Part shown: one piece after another, positions 34,478-57,427 of the stretch | Layout of the letters: every line of letters starts with the position of its first letter | How positions within the stretch are numbered: position 1 is the first letter of the stretch | Assembly (NCBI RefSeq): GCF_040712315.1 | Contig: NC_134022.1 | Coordinates: forward strand, 1,984,001 to 2,048,000 | Reading direction: 5' to 3' | DNA length: 64,000 nucleotides | DNA from: Castanea sativa | Taxonomy: Eukaryota > Streptophyta > Magnoliopsida > Fagales > Fagaceae | Notes under the pieces: model-generated | Seen by the model: only the letters and a program-made list of their open reading frames with translations | Told to the model about the DNA's origin: nothing | The model's database searches: none | Program-made: the position numbers and the translations under genes

Positions 34478-34840
34478 GCCAAAGTCAAGAGAAAATTGAA
34501 TTAGATTTCAATTGAGCTCTAATTTATATAATGTGTATTAATTCAATTTCTTAATTTTGGTGAAGGTATTTACTATTCATTGCAATAATTAAGGAGCTTG
34601 TTAATTTTATATTATAAATAACACCACATTCCTACATTCAATGAGAATTATTTCTTAAATATTCTTACAAGGTTTTTTTTTAAGAGTTAACAAAATACAA
34701 GAATGATCATCAATAATATTTAACTTACGTAGAAAAGGATATGGATAACTTCAACGAGGCTAAGAGAGGTAGACCATAGGGCAAAGGTCAAACAAAAGAC
34801 AAAAAGTTCACGTAACAATTAATGGAAAAAAATCATCATA
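33105..34840. other. intergenic, AT-rich, (TA)n tract
   Basis: A long (TA)n run at about 34418-34472. No gene recognised. Confidence 0.4.
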
Positions 34841-34844
34841 GCCT

Positions 34845-35110
34845 GAGCAACTTTGTTAGCCTCCATTTCTTTACGGACTCAAAGTCCAGGTTCTCCAAAT
34901 CAACCTCGGGCCATGCTTCATCAAGTACCTCCTCAGCAGTTTAAAGCCTTTGTAGTAATAGCTGAACAAAACAGTATTGTATTCTTCAATGAGCTAGAAC
35001 GCTTGGACGGCTTTGGTAGCCAAGGTCTTGATCTTCTGATTGGTTGACTAGAGCCGCTCGTCCTTCTACACCGTCAACAACTTCTTGGTCAGAGCTTTAA
35101 CTTTCTCCTT
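34845..35110 (-). pseudogene. decayed retrotransposon gag-like remnant (antisense)
   Basis: The minus-strand frame, with several stops, reads LIEEYNTVLFSYYYKGFKLL and then RRYLMKHGP. This resembles the C-terminal part of gag-like polyproteins common in plant LTR elements. It is opposite in orientation to the LTR at 38737, so it may belong to another insertion. Weak evidence. Confidence 0.3.
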
Positions 35111-35632
35111 CCACAAAATGCAATCACTCAACGAACAACAACGGAAAACATTAAGTCTTCTCTATAGCCTCATTGTTAAAACAAAAAATGTCACAGCCAA
35201 GGTAAAAATTCTTCACACAAGAATATAAATCTTGGAAGAATAATATCAAAATTCTTTAAGCTACAAAAGAATTATCAAGGAATGCAAAGAGGACACTAAA
35301 ACTTCACACATGTCGTCCAAAGAAACAGCTCACTTTCAAGCTACGATCCCTCGAACGTCCAAAAAGACCTTCAAAAAGCAGATACTAAGAGGTCGTCATA
35401 AAAATACTAACATTCCTGAAGAAGAAAATAGTTCAAAATAAAGAAGCTTGAATCTAAACAGGTCAAAAACATTCCCTAAGCTTAACCAGCATAAAGCAAA
35501 ATCAGACAAAGAACGTTGCAATCAAGGTAACAATTAATCTAATTATGTAGAACAGCTATGATACCTATAAAAGGGATAATCTGTCTCACTAGCTAAGGTA
35601 CATAAAAACTACTACAAAATACTATATATATG

Positions 35633-35664
<32 letters not shown>

Positions 35665-36663
35665 CACGAAAAATATGGACTGATACTAACTTAAGCATCG
35701 GAGGCACTCTCACTGAACACAACCCGGTGGTCTCTTCGATTTATCTCTCTTTTATCTTGCAGGTTCTACAAGATCGTCTAATGTTCTGGATTGAATGAGT
35801 GACCAAACCGACGATTTTAGCATCATCATCCAGCATTAAGATTAAAACCCATGAAAGTAGGACCACGTAGAAGTAAAACGAAGACAATTGAGAAGCCCAT
35901 GCTTGTTCATACAGGACGTCAACCTCAAGTGAGTGTAGAATCGATACAAAGAATTTCAGGAACACCACAACAATTTCTTAAGCCCTGCAAATACAAAGAA
36001 TCAACATGAAAACACGTGGCTAGCAGAGAGTGAAGGCAGAGTGCTTAAGTACCATTACGTCACAACTTGGAGACCAAGGAGCAACGATAGTTGCAAGGCG
36101 AAGATGAATGCACGGACGAAGCTCACACGCCAAGGGTCGTTGCAAGATGATTTGAGATGTCTATGCCGACGAAAGCTTACATGCTAGTAGTTGCAAGACG
36201 AAAGCAGTGAGATGGGCTCAAGGACGAAGCTTCCCGTAGTTCAGAGAGTACCGCATGCTAAAATCGGTTGGACGCTAAAAAAGAAGAGCTGGACACCGTG
36301 ACTTGTTTTGGAGCCTAGCGCTGAAGCGGAGATGTCACTGCGGTAGCACCAACAGCTGCGAGGTGGAGACGATGGATGTGGGAACAAAGCTACACACCTA
36401 TGGTTGTGGAACGAGGGTAGTAAGTGCAATCCTTTGGATACTAAGATGAAGAGCAGTACACGATGACTTACTCTGGACTTAGCGCCTACCCAAGAAGGTT
36501 GTTTGAAGACGAAGCCGCCAATGATCGAATCCGTTGGACTCTAAGGCAAGAAGATCATAACACAAAGACTTGTTTTGGACATTGACGCAATGGAGGATTA
36601 AAGCGACGTTGATTATGCCACCACCATGAGAAGACCATCATGGTTCAAAGAAGATGCACGGGC

Positions 36664-37518
36664 CAGTGCCGGCTCAAGGCCTAGGCAACTTAGGCCTAGG
36701 CCTAAGGCCCCACAACCAAAAAAAAAATTCCCTACTAAAAAAGGCCCCATTTCCATTTGTAAATGCCCAAAATTTTATAAAAATATAACATTTTTTAAAT
36801 AATTAGTACTTTTTTTAAAAGTGATGTTCAAGATACTACAAATTTTACTATAGGTTTAAGTTTAAATTTAACTAACATGTCACCAATCACATAAAAAATT
36901 AATTCAAACACAAATAAATTAAGTTGTTGAATTTTATCAATTACAGTCATTATCACATTATATTGTGAACATTTTTAAAACCAATTGTTCATTTCTAACA
37001 AGGCTTCCAAAATAGGAGACCAATAGAAATTAAAACCAATTGAAACCCTAAAATGTTTCAAAAAAAAATGCTGCAAATGTGATAGAACATCAATGATGAC
37101 TAATCTCCTCTAATAGTTTGTGATCTTAATTTTTGTAAACTAATATCTTACAAAACCACGCACCAAATAATATTTATCTATCTCTTTCTCTTAAAAAGAA
37201 TATATAAATTAAAATTTAGGTTACAACTGTACTTAACTATGCATAGTTATATATCCAAGTTATAGTAAGTTTCTTTTTTTTAAAAATAATATTTTTTCTA
37301 GTTCTCTTTGTTTAAATTTATGGTTTAACTATGATATTCAATCCTTTGTATGAAATTAACCTTAGTTTAATTATTATTATTCATCAATTTCTGTATTTAC
37401 ATCAAATTAGTCTTAATTTAATTTGTATTATATATATTTATTTAATTAATGTTTATATATAAAAAAGCCTCATATAAAATTTTCGCCTTAGGCCCCAAAT
37501 TTTGTTGGGCCGGCCCTG
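36664..37518. mobile_element. non-autonomous hAT element (855 bp) with perfect 8-bp TSD
   Basis: The ends CAGTGCCGGCTC and the inverse CAGGGCCGGCCC are flanked by identical GCACGGGC (36656-36663 and 37519-37526). The next bases inside also pair: GGCCTAAGGCCCC at the left against GCCTTAGGCCCC at the right, in inverted sense. An 8-bp duplication with CAGNGCCGGC ends is the hAT signature. The interior is very AT-rich and non-coding. It is nested in the retrotransposon block. Confidence 0.9.
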
Positions 37519-37699
37519 GCACGGGCATTGTCTATGAGACTACGATAATAATCACAAGGAGTTTGGTGGGATCTCAAAGCACCGGTGGAGTAGATATGGC
37601 AACACCAAATGTCGCATGTCGCTGGGAGTGGATAGAATTCTCTAGATAGGATGAGACAACAGTGTAATGTCAATGATCTAGCCCACAAGAAGCTGAGAT

Positions 37700-38075
37700 G
37701 AGAAGAGTACACCTACGAAGCTCTCGCACTAATGGCCGCAAGACGAAGGCAGTCAGAAGGATGCACCAACGAAGCTCTTGCATTGATGGAAGGATGCACC
37801 GACAAAGCTCTCGCACTGATAGCCGCAAGACAAAGGCAGTGAGAAGGATGCGCAGATGAGCGTTGATGGTTGCTAGACGAAGGCAGTGGCAAAGGTGGTG
37901 AGAAGGATGTGCGGTCGAAGCTATCGCACCAATGGCCACAAGACAAAGGCAGTGAGAAGAGTGTGCAGGCGGAGCTCTTGCGCTAATGGCTGCAAGACGA
38001 AGGCAGTGACAGGCGGTGAGAACGTTGCGCAGACGAAGCACTCACACCAATGGTCGTGAGACAAAGGGCAGTGGG
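37700..38075. repeat. tandem repeats inside the retrotransposon block
   Basis: Repeated units contain GAAGCTCTYGCAC(T/C), AATGGCYGCAAGACRAAGGC and AGTGAGAAGGATG, with several diverged copies of about 45-80 bp spacing. The minus-strand open frames (repeating SHCLRLAAISARA) are only this repeat translated. Confidence 0.65.
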
Positions 38076-38736
38076 ATGGATACGCTGATGAAGCTTACAA
38101 TCCTGGAGTCCAGAGAGGACAAAAGGACCGCCGTTGCTCTAATCCATTGGACGCCGGGACAAGAAGGACAGGATGCTAACTCGCATGAAATTGATGCTTG
38201 ACCCACACCGTGCCAACTTCTATGTCCTGCACACCAAGCCAAAAAAAAAATGTAAATAAAGAATGCTCAGAAGAAAGGAAAAAAAATGATAAGCATAAAC
38301 TTCTTGCTATAGTAAAGAAGGGTTGATTCCAAGAGAGGCACTCAAGGTTTACTCTCAATCGTTGAAGCATCAAGTCCTTTTATAGAGAAATGCTGGCAAT
38401 AAACCTAGTCAATCCATGAAAGCTGCGGCAGAGAAAAAAAGTTTTTTGCGCCGCCTCTTGAATCCAAGCTTAAGAAGGGTTCTTCACTTCTTGCACAGTT
38501 GCACGCCAATCATGCCCTCAGTGATTATGCCAATTTTGTGGCCCACACAATTCATTTTTGGAGGGCTCTTAAAAGGCCCATAGAACATATTCATTGAGAA
38601 CAGAAGCCCATTCTTCACATTGAGATGGGTGAAGGCCTTGTCTACCCATAGACCATGTCCAATAAAAAAAAAAACATCAAGCCTCGTCTTCCTTACATCA
38701 GAAAGACGCAAAGTTGAATCTTGAAGTAGGGGCATT

Positions 38737-39453
38737 TGTAGACATCAAAATTTTATGATGTATTTACAACCGTTCGATTATTCATGATAAAATATTTGTG
38801 ATTAAATTAATCTTCAATTGATGAGGTGGACGATCAACAAATGAAATCAAGCCACGTGGAAACATCAAATAAGAAAGCCATATGACAATGTCAGAAGAAA
38901 AGACCTATATGAAAAGTTCTTATTAAATGGAAGACCAAATTAAATTCATTATTAACTCTCAATAAATGCTGAGAGAAAATTCCAAATTAGATACGATTGA
39001 TTTGCCTATAAATAGAGGCTTCTCATATAAGAAAGAGGGGAGAAATAAAGAGAGAAAAGCCCTATTGACGCTCTGCCAAAATAGAGAGTCATCACTAAGT
39101 CCAAAAGAGCACCCTTGCTCCCTCAAAATCAAGCTCATTCCTACTTCTTCAAATCAAAGTAGCTAGGGATTTTCCTTTAATTTATTTCGAGATCTAGACA
39201 ATGGCCCTCGACTCCAAATCAAATACATCCAATTGCACATCCAACTTGGAGACATCAAGGCACGATTCAAGATCAAGTTTCTTTAGATCGTAAAATTACT
39301 TGGAGTTCGAATCAGAGGAGTTTTATTGTATTCTTTCATTGTAAAGAGTCATATAAAGGATTGTACTCACATATATACAAATTAATACAATTGATAATTT
39401 GTTACACCACTTCGTGATTGTTTGATTCTTCTTTTATGAATTTTGTGTGTACA
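38737..39453 (+). mobile_element. LTR (717 bp), probable 3' LTR
   Basis: It begins TGTAGACATCAAAATTTT directly after a polypurine tract and ends TTTGTGTGTACA, so the ends are TGTA/TACA. Inside is a promoter-like CCTATAAATAGAGG near 39005 and downstream GTAAAGAGTCATATAAAGG. Orientation is set by the polypurine tract on its left and the TATA box. No partner LTR or TSD was found, so the exact right edge rests on the terminal CA only. Confidence 0.6.
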
Positions 39454-39992
39454 AATTTCAGAAATTTGAAATTTAATTAGATTTTCTCTCTGCTTTATCT
39501 ATAATTATATATATAGATTATTAAAAAAAAAATCCCGTAGTTTGTTTTCTATTCTTCACTTAGAAATCTTAGGTTTAATTTATTTTTATTGCTCATTCTT
39601 TTTGTTCCTAGTATAGAAGTAGTTGCATGTTAAGATAGAGGAGATATAGAAATTAGAGTTACAAATGCATACACGTAGCCCTATTTGTGTATGCATCTTG
39701 AAGCATTGTGTACACAGCTCTAGTCTAGTCCCTACGTAAGCATATGCCTTCGAGAAACCCTAATTTCTGCTTTTTGTCATTGGTTTTCTTTCAATAAAAA
39801 TGATTCACATGTGGTGCTAGTCTAAGGTATATCTTCCCTTCTTTTAATTCCAAATTGTCAATGTTTTACATGGTGTGATGTCTGAGCAACTTTGAAAATT
39901 TCCGATTAGGGTTCTATAAATGAAGCCCTAAAACTAGGACACCCACCTCCAAGTGATTGATCTTTGAGCCTGTGGTTTATCTATTTAATCCC

Positions 39993-40068
<76 letters not shown>

Positions 40069-40131
40069 GTGAATTTTGCATGCTTCGGAGGGAACCAACT
40101 TAGTGGGACCTTGTTAGAAAATGGCCAAGTA
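39454..40131. other. intergenic, with (TA)n-(TG)n-(TA)n microsatellite
   Basis: A compound microsatellite at 39994-40068. No gene recognised. The right edge is the target site of a LINE insertion. Confidence 0.5.
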
Positions 40132-40147
40132 GTACAAGTGGAGGCTA

Positions 40148-41431
40148 ATCTCACCTAGAACCTTGTTGCTAGCAAATGAAAGAGCTGATTTTCTTATCAA
40201 TGCAGAACATGGACGCTGGAGAGCTGATTTGGTAAGGGAATTGTTTATTAATTTTGAAGCAAAAATTATCCTAGGCATCCCTCTAAGTATTAGTATGCCT
40301 CCAGAGATAAATTGGTTTGGGCAGCTCCACCAAATGGTAAGTTCATTGTCAAAAGTGGCTATTGGATAGCTATGGATATGAAAAATGTAGAGCAAGAAGG
40401 AACCAGTGGACAGCGGCAACTATGGAAGTCAGTTTGGGGTGCTGTTTTGCCAAATAAAATAAAAAAAATTTGTTTAGCAAGCTTGTCAGAACATCCTCCC
40501 TACAGAATTCAACCTTTATCGCAAACAAGTGATTAATTCTGAAGTTTTTGAGCTATGTGATAAGAGTTGTGAGTTGTGAGACAACAAGCCATGTTCTTCT
40601 TCACTAGGATTTTTCTTTATCGATTTGGGAGGCTTGTGGTCTGGTAATAGACAGGAAGTGTACTTTTGAAGATATGTTTTGGAAATTAAGTAATGGCTCA
40701 GGCCCATTAGTTATGGACCTTACTCATTTCATGGCAGTTTCGTGGAATATTTGGAATAGCATAAATGGAATTCGACATGGTGAAAAGCCTAAAACTGTGG
40801 CCACTCTAATCCTAGAAGCAACCAGATTGGTTGCTGATTACTAATCCATCCAAGACTACCCCATCCCATCAACAAACTCACTCCCTACTAGATGGACTCC
40901 CCCTACAACAGGTGTGTATAAAGCTAATGTTGATGGTGCTGTCTTCGGAGATTAGTCTACTGCTGGCATGGGTGTGCTTCTTCGAGATGATAAAGGACAG
41001 GTAGTTGGAGCCTTGAGTCAGCAGATTTATGCTCCCTTGGGCCCTTTTGAGGCTGAGGCAAAAGCTATGAAAGCTGTTATTATTTTTGCAAGGGACATTG
41101 GAATTCAAGATGTTATTTTTGAAGGGGACTCTCTACAAGTTTGCAATGCTATGAATCGTTGCTCGCTAGCTCCCCCTGCTGTTGCTAATGTTTTAGAGGG
41201 CATCTTTCTTTAGCTTCAATCTTTTCGTTCTTTTCTTTTTTCTCACATTAAAAGGGAAGACAATAAGACTACACATCTGTTAGCTCAACATGCTAAGTTT
41301 GTTCATGATTTTGAGGCATGAGTTGATGAAACCACCAGGTTTTTAGAAGCCGTTGTTGCCTTTGATGTTGTAGTTTGTAATTGACTTCTATTAATATTAT
41401 GCAGTAGTATTTTCCTATTAAAAAAAAAAAG
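40148..41431 (+). mobile_element. 5'-truncated LINE (L1-type) with RNase H remnant, poly(A) and 16-bp TSD
   Basis: The repeat GTACAAGTGGAGGCTA lies at 40132-40147 and again at 41432-41447, just after an A-run at 41420-41430. The body reads NERADFLINAEHGRWRADLV and PPEINWFGQLHQ, typical of the linker after the plant L1 reverse transcriptase, then a WNIWNSI segment and a plant-LINE RNase H domain (YKANVDGAVFGD, GMGVLLRDDKGQVVGA, FEAEAKAMKA, VIFEGDSLQVCNAM, SHIKREDNKTTHLLAQHA). Frameshifts and stops (for example a TAG near 40954) show it is dead. The reverse transcriptase itself is missing because of 5' truncation. Confidence 0.9.
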
Positions 41432-41447
41432 GTACAAGTGGAGGCTA

Positions 41448-42226
41448 GTCCTTTAAGTTAGGTGCGCATAGTTACCTAACACAGTCCCAAGATCATATGC
41501 TAACTTCAAAATACTTAAAAGTTTGGTGAATTAACCTCTACACCAGCGTCAAAAGAACAGTTCTTGGACCCAATTCAAGTAACGGCTCCCATCTTTGCCC
41601 TAACCATGATCTAGTGACATATTATCGGATTTATGTGTAGCCGTATTCACATCAAGTAGCACTCAAGAGAGTCATCCCATGGTAGACATTGTGGAATTCA
41701 CAAAACATTTGAAATCATTCAAAAAAAAAATCCTTTACATTCTTTGTAATATGAAAATTGAAGCACTTCTAGAAACATAATACAATGTAACAAGGTTTTT
41801 TGGAGGAATGCAACCATTCAATGCTCACACAACACAAATAGTGAAATACTTTAACCGCTGTACATTATTCCTTCTGCTAACAGCTTCCCAATTAGATATT
41901 GGTTTAATCTAAAAATGTTTGTACTCCACACAATGCAGTGACATTAGATAAGGATGAGTGAACCTAGATCCTTATTTAGGACCAAAAATTGCTACACCAG
42001 AAATTAGCGCCAGATCACATACATGGGAGCCCACAACGTGACAACAACACCTTCCTTACGGATGGGTGCTACAAATCCTTGTGAGAGGCCTACTTCATTG
42101 AACTAGCATGTAGACCAAATGACACTTTCTCCTTGCAAAACTAACTTGTTTTTCATTGCTTTGTTTACTTAAAATATAGGTTGAACTTGAATAAAGTTTA
42201 AATTCTACCTATACAAGATAAATAAG

Positions 42227-42276
<50 letters not shown>

Positions 42277-42484
42277 GTTAAAAAATCTGTTCATTTTCTT
42301 TTAGGATGATATAAAGAAATTCTTTCAAGAAATTCAACCTGTTAGTGGTTCAGACCTAAAAAATTTGATAATAGAAAGCTCCTCTCAGGTAAGTTAACTT
42401 GTGATTGGTTCAGACCTAAATTTTTTCAGTTGATGTGAGTAGAATCAGCGTATTTATAAATCTTGTGTACTTGGTAAATGTTAG
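41448..42484. other. intergenic and 3' flank of the BONZAI gene
   Basis: A (TA)n tract at about 42230-42273. The BONZAI 3' UTR probably lies within 42250-42484. No other feature. Confidence 0.4.
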
Positions 42485-52998
<10,514 letters not shown>

Positions 52999-53111
52999 TC
53001 TCTCTTTCTCTCTGCAACTGATTGAAGGAAATCTTATTATGCGTTTGGATGTAACAGACGTAACAGATAATTTCTCTGACTCAGATTCTGAATTGTAGAT
53101 TGTTATGTAAT

Positions 53112-53135
53112 CTCGATATATATATATAGTATAGG
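53112..53135 (-). promoter_or_regulatory. putative TATA region of the BONZAI gene
   Basis: On the minus strand ACTATATATATATATCG lies about 120 bases before the ATG, followed by a short leader with GAGAGAAAGAGAGA right before the start codon. A longer spliced leader cannot be excluded. Confidence 0.4.
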
Positions 53136-53974
53136 GAAGACGAACTGTTTTGAAGAGAATTTAACGAAGAAGTTTCGTTGCAAAAGCCTAATTGGCTTGA
53201 CACGGTTGTGAAACTTTGAAGTTTCTTTTATGTTGAATACAACTTGACTCGTTATCCCGAACTATGGTCACACCATGGAATCGAATTCCATAGAAAAGAT
53301 TTTTTAAACAGGAAATAGGAGAACTTGTTAAGAACAATCCTGTTACAAACACGTTTTCTCACACACTTTATCCCTTTTTTTTTTTTTGCAGCGTTTAATC
53401 CTTGTTTTGAAAAACGCATTCTGTTTTAATCTCTACTTTCATCTCAGTAGCAAAAATGTTCTACGTGGCAAAAAGATTGCCGTGTTGGCACACTAAATGA
53501 TAACGTGGACAATAATATAATGGAAAAATTAATTAAGATTTAAATAAATCTATGTCAGCATTTAAATATTAAAAAAGCCACATGATTTTTAAAATAAAAT
53601 CAAAATCCAAAACCAAATAAAATATACATAACATAAATTACCCATTTGGTTAGTGAAAAAGTTGAGCTAAAAAAAAAAAAAAAAAAAGCAAAAGGCAAAA
53701 AAGTTCACATCTTCCAACATGTTTTAGTTTTTCTACATTTTCTGGGCAACCAAACGGCGTTCAAAGGATCGAACTTTGCAAAAATAAAATCATAAAAAAG
53801 AAAACCCAGTGCCCAGATAGTCAATGCGCATTTCCCAACATCTAAATCCAAATTTAATATTTTCAAAAACTAAAATAACCAAGCCGATCAAACACAATAA
53901 ATAAATACCAAACTAAAAGCAAACTGATCACAATGAACCAAAAAGTACAAAAAGAAAAGAGAAGCGAAATGTAC
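53136..53974. other. intergenic or relic intron, no exon seen
   Basis: AT-rich, A-runs near 53671. Contains sequence like a plant first intron (GCCGTTTGGTTGCCCAGAAA on the minus strand) but no following exon. Confidence 0.35.
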
Positions 53975-54097
53975 CGTCAGAAGGGTCAGTGGTGGCTAGA
54001 ACAAAAGGAAGAGAAGCGAAGATCAAGGCAATGAACAGTGACTCAGTGAGTTGAGAACGAGTTAGAGAGTCCGAAAAGCAGCTTATTTGTTAGCCAT
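53975..54097 (-). pseudogene. orphan exon 1 of a STRUBBELIG-family (SRF) LRR receptor-like kinase
   Basis: The minus-strand frame reads TRSQLTESLFIALIFASLP, then FVLATTDPSD and the donor G|GTACATTT at 53974-53975. A signal peptide followed by ATTDPSD and a phase-1 intron is the start of SRF6-8-type receptor kinases, where the next exon begins with the ALQVLYTSLNSP-type segment. No such exon occurs in the following 1 kb. The nearest ATG (54095-54097) is in another frame and meets a stop after four codons, so the start is also broken. Upstream CT-rich leader-like sequence looks like a former 5' UTR. Family call rests on a short motif. Confidence 0.45.
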
Positions 54098-54299
54098 TGT
54101 GAGCTGTGTGATAGAGTGAGAGTACTGAGTCCAGTGTTATGTTTTGCGGGCAGTTTCAGAAGTGGGGTTCAGGTGAGGTAGAGTGCATGCAAGAGCAACA
54201 TGGACTCTCAGAAGAAGAAGAAGAAGGAGAAGAGAAGAAAGAGAGGTTGAGATCGCAGCAAGTGGTTCTAGACATGGTCTATTGTACTCGTCTACTGTA

Positions 54300-55061
54300 C
54301 TCATTATACTCCCCGTTAATTTTTTTTTTTTTTTTTCTTGTTGATTTTTTGGTTTTTTTGTTTTTTGTATGATATTAATTTTTACATTATAATAATAAAA
54401 ATATAAATTTAAATTTATATATGATGTTGTAAATTTTATACTATTTAATGGGTATAAATAAATTTATTTTTTACATATTATGTAACAATGGTATAATGGT
54501 CAATTTATATAAATTACATTTTCTATCCTTCTCTTTTTCTCTTCAATCAAATAAAAGAGTTGTTCACCTTTCCACTTTTCCACCTCTCCAACCAAACTAA
54601 ATATTTTTCATCATTCTACATTTTTATCCTCCTACAATTTTTCATCCTCCCACTTTTCCACTTCTCTAACCAAACAGACCCTAAGAAAGGGGCAGAATGA
54701 GATGGAAATTCGAAGCTTGGAGTTATGAAGAAAGAGAAAAAAAACCATAACAAAGTATTCAAAGAAAAAAAAAGTGTATACATATGATTTTTAAATGTTG
54801 ACATGGATTTATTTAAATCTTAATTAAAATTTAGTCACATCATCATTTAGTGTGCCAACACAACAATCCGTTTGCCATGCATGATATTTTTGTTACTGAG
54901 ATGACGGTAGGGACAAAAACAAAACGTGTTTTTCAAAATATGGATTAAAAGCGTTAAATTGAGACCAAAGTGAAAATGTAAGAACGAAAATAGTATTTTC
55001 TCCTTTAATATTTTGATATGGTACAATATCATGTGATTCGGGCCTAGCTATATAAATTTCG

Positions 55062-55106
<45 letters not shown>

Positions 55107-55661
55107 TATAATACCATTTGATGATTCTCAAAAAAGAAATACAATACCATTTGATTTTGAAAGATCCGCTAAAACTGGCTAGTATCAAAACATTCTTATC
55201 ACAAACTAAAAACTAAGGTGCCATATAAAAAATAAATAAAACTGGGAGGGGGCGTACGTGGCACGCTGATACAGTATCACACTCATTTCGTGTTCGATTT
55301 GTATTGGTAGTATTGTTCAACTCTACCCGTGAATGGAATAAAGTTTCAATATCCTTTCTTTAGTTTTATTTTTGTTTTGAGAAAATTTATTTATATATTG
55401 TTAACGTCCAATCTCTCATATTTATTGTTATTTCTTTATATGGTAATGTGTAGGATGACAATCGGACTAGATGCCATATGGGATCAGATAATGGATTTTC
55501 CATTATAACCTCGTGTTCTTTTTATGATGGGAAAAGTTTATGTGGGATGGGAGTAGATAGTTTGCAGGGTAGAAGTATTTTATTATATCCCTAATTAATT
55601 AGGTGATTTTTTATTTTTTTAAGTATGTGACACTTAATATAATATTTATAAAACTAAGTGA

Positions 55662-55718
<57 letters not shown>

Positions 55719-57017
55719 GTTCTTAAAAATAAGAGTCCAAATTGGGTAAGGAGATGTGTAAAACCTATGGTTTATATCATTCAATTAGAGATTGTCACAT
55801 TATCTTTTTACTTAAAAATTAATACATTTTACCACATCTAATAACATCTTAATAAACTTCTAATTTGGATGGATTTTCATATGAGTATTAGAATTGATTG
55901 GGTATGATTATATTTATTCTTTAATATGTAATAAATGATGTGGTATGTTGGGATTAGAGGGTGTAAAACTTAGGTTTTACACCACATCTTTATAAAATTT
56001 GATCATTAAAAATAAACCTAATACAAAGATCTCACATTCCTAAAAACCTTATGAAATTCCTAGCGATACTTATATTCTCGGCTATTCAGGTTCTTTATCA
56101 CATTCCTAGTAATTTATTAGATAACATGGAAAAAAAGTATCTGATGCAAATTTTATTTGTTACACATCTATTTGATGATGGGAGTCCAATTAACGGTAAA
56201 TTACATGTGAAACTGTTAAAGAAAAATGTTTATCGAGAGTATTTATAGTTAATACCACTAGTTCTATTGGAATTTGATGTTTACAACATATTAATTAAGC
56301 TCAAAAGCTATGAGAGTTACGTGTTATCTAACTGCAATTTTATTTGGTTTGGTTAATTTGGGTTGGTATGACATCAACCTCAAAGCTAACCACCTTACTT
56401 AGGGTGATTGGTTCTTGTTTCCTTTTACCTAATTAAACACCTAAAACAACTTATATAATACTAACTTTTAAGAGTTGAATTCCAACTCAATCTGTGTTGG
56501 TTTTGGCCAACGAATTGGTTTGTTTTTCAATTAATTTTCAAGGTTTTAGGATTTTTCTCATGCTAAATCTAAAGTGGATAACCTGAACCGACCCACTCTC
56601 GTTTTTCCGTTTATATATATATATATATATTGGAATGAGGAATTCCTCAAACAACTCAAATCGCTTTAAAATAGTTGAAAAATCAAGAAAAATGGTTCCA
56701 GAAACACAAGCACGCAGTAGATTTTTCAAGAAAAGAAAAAGGCTCACAAAAGGGATGAAAGTAAAAAATTCATGGAGATGCGGAAAATGAAGAAAATTAC
56801 AAGGACTCCAATTTGGGCTTCTTGAAAGTGGAGAATTATCATCTTCGCTTTGCCTTAACTCTTAAGTTGTGAAGTTGTAGTACAAGTAAAAAATTGCGTA
56901 ACAAGTCTTTGGTACAATAGTGAGTTTAGAACTGTGTGGAGATCGTGAATGATATTGGAGGCTTTTTGTCATCATTAATTCTCTTGTCAGCAAAGCTGTC
57001 TTCACTCTTTAGTTGGA
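54300..57017. other. intergenic, AT-rich, several (TA)n tracts
   Basis: (TA)n at about 55064-55102, 55668-55716 and 56611-56630. A CTAACCAAACAGACCCTAAG string near 54665 looks like one end of a MITE. No gene recognised. Confidence 0.4.
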
Positions 57018-57368
57018 TTTATAGAAACAGAAATAAAGTGGGACTATCTATTCGCTAGGCAGTTGCTAACATTTTAAGGACGACTGCTTAATATATTAAA
57101 AAATTTAGAACTGACCCTAAAAAAAAAAAATTTAGAATTGGAATACAAGTAACAACAGCTAAGCCTTAGTTCTAAATATTTTACATGAATCTTCAACAAA
57201 TTAATTTGCTAAAGTCGATCACATGTATTTTACTACGTACTTTGATTACATGTATATATATATTAATGAATGTAATTCACTAAGTAGTGATCACATGTAT
57301 TTTACTACTTTGATTACATGCATATATATTAATGTATGTAATTCACTAAGTAGAGTGATTACCATCAG

Positions 57369-57427
<59 letters not shown>

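Larger units (their letters stand above)
35111..38736 (+). mobile_element. internal non-coding region of an LTR retrotransposon (LARD-like)
   Basis: A GC-richer block than its surroundings, without long frames, built from diverged repeats of words such as GACGAAG, GTTGCAAGACGAAAGCAGTG, GACTTGTTTTGGA and CC(A/G)TTGGACTCTAAG. It ends in a purine-rich tract (GAAGTAGGGGCA at 38723-38734) just before the LTR that starts at 38737, the expected place of a polypurine tract. No gag-pol domains are visible, so it looks like a large non-autonomous derivative. The 5' LTR was not found in the window. A hAT element is nested at 36664-37518 and a (TA)n tract lies near 35625-35665. Confidence 0.5.

Noticed and set aside
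37670..38041. A 123-codon minus-strand frame with repeating SHCLRLAAISARA
   Set aside because: It is a translation of the tandem repeat inside the retrotransposon block.
40148..41431. An endogenous pararetrovirus or functional RNase H gene
   Set aside because: The residues match the plant LINE linker and RNase H, the insertion has LINE-type TSD and poly(A), and the frame is broken.
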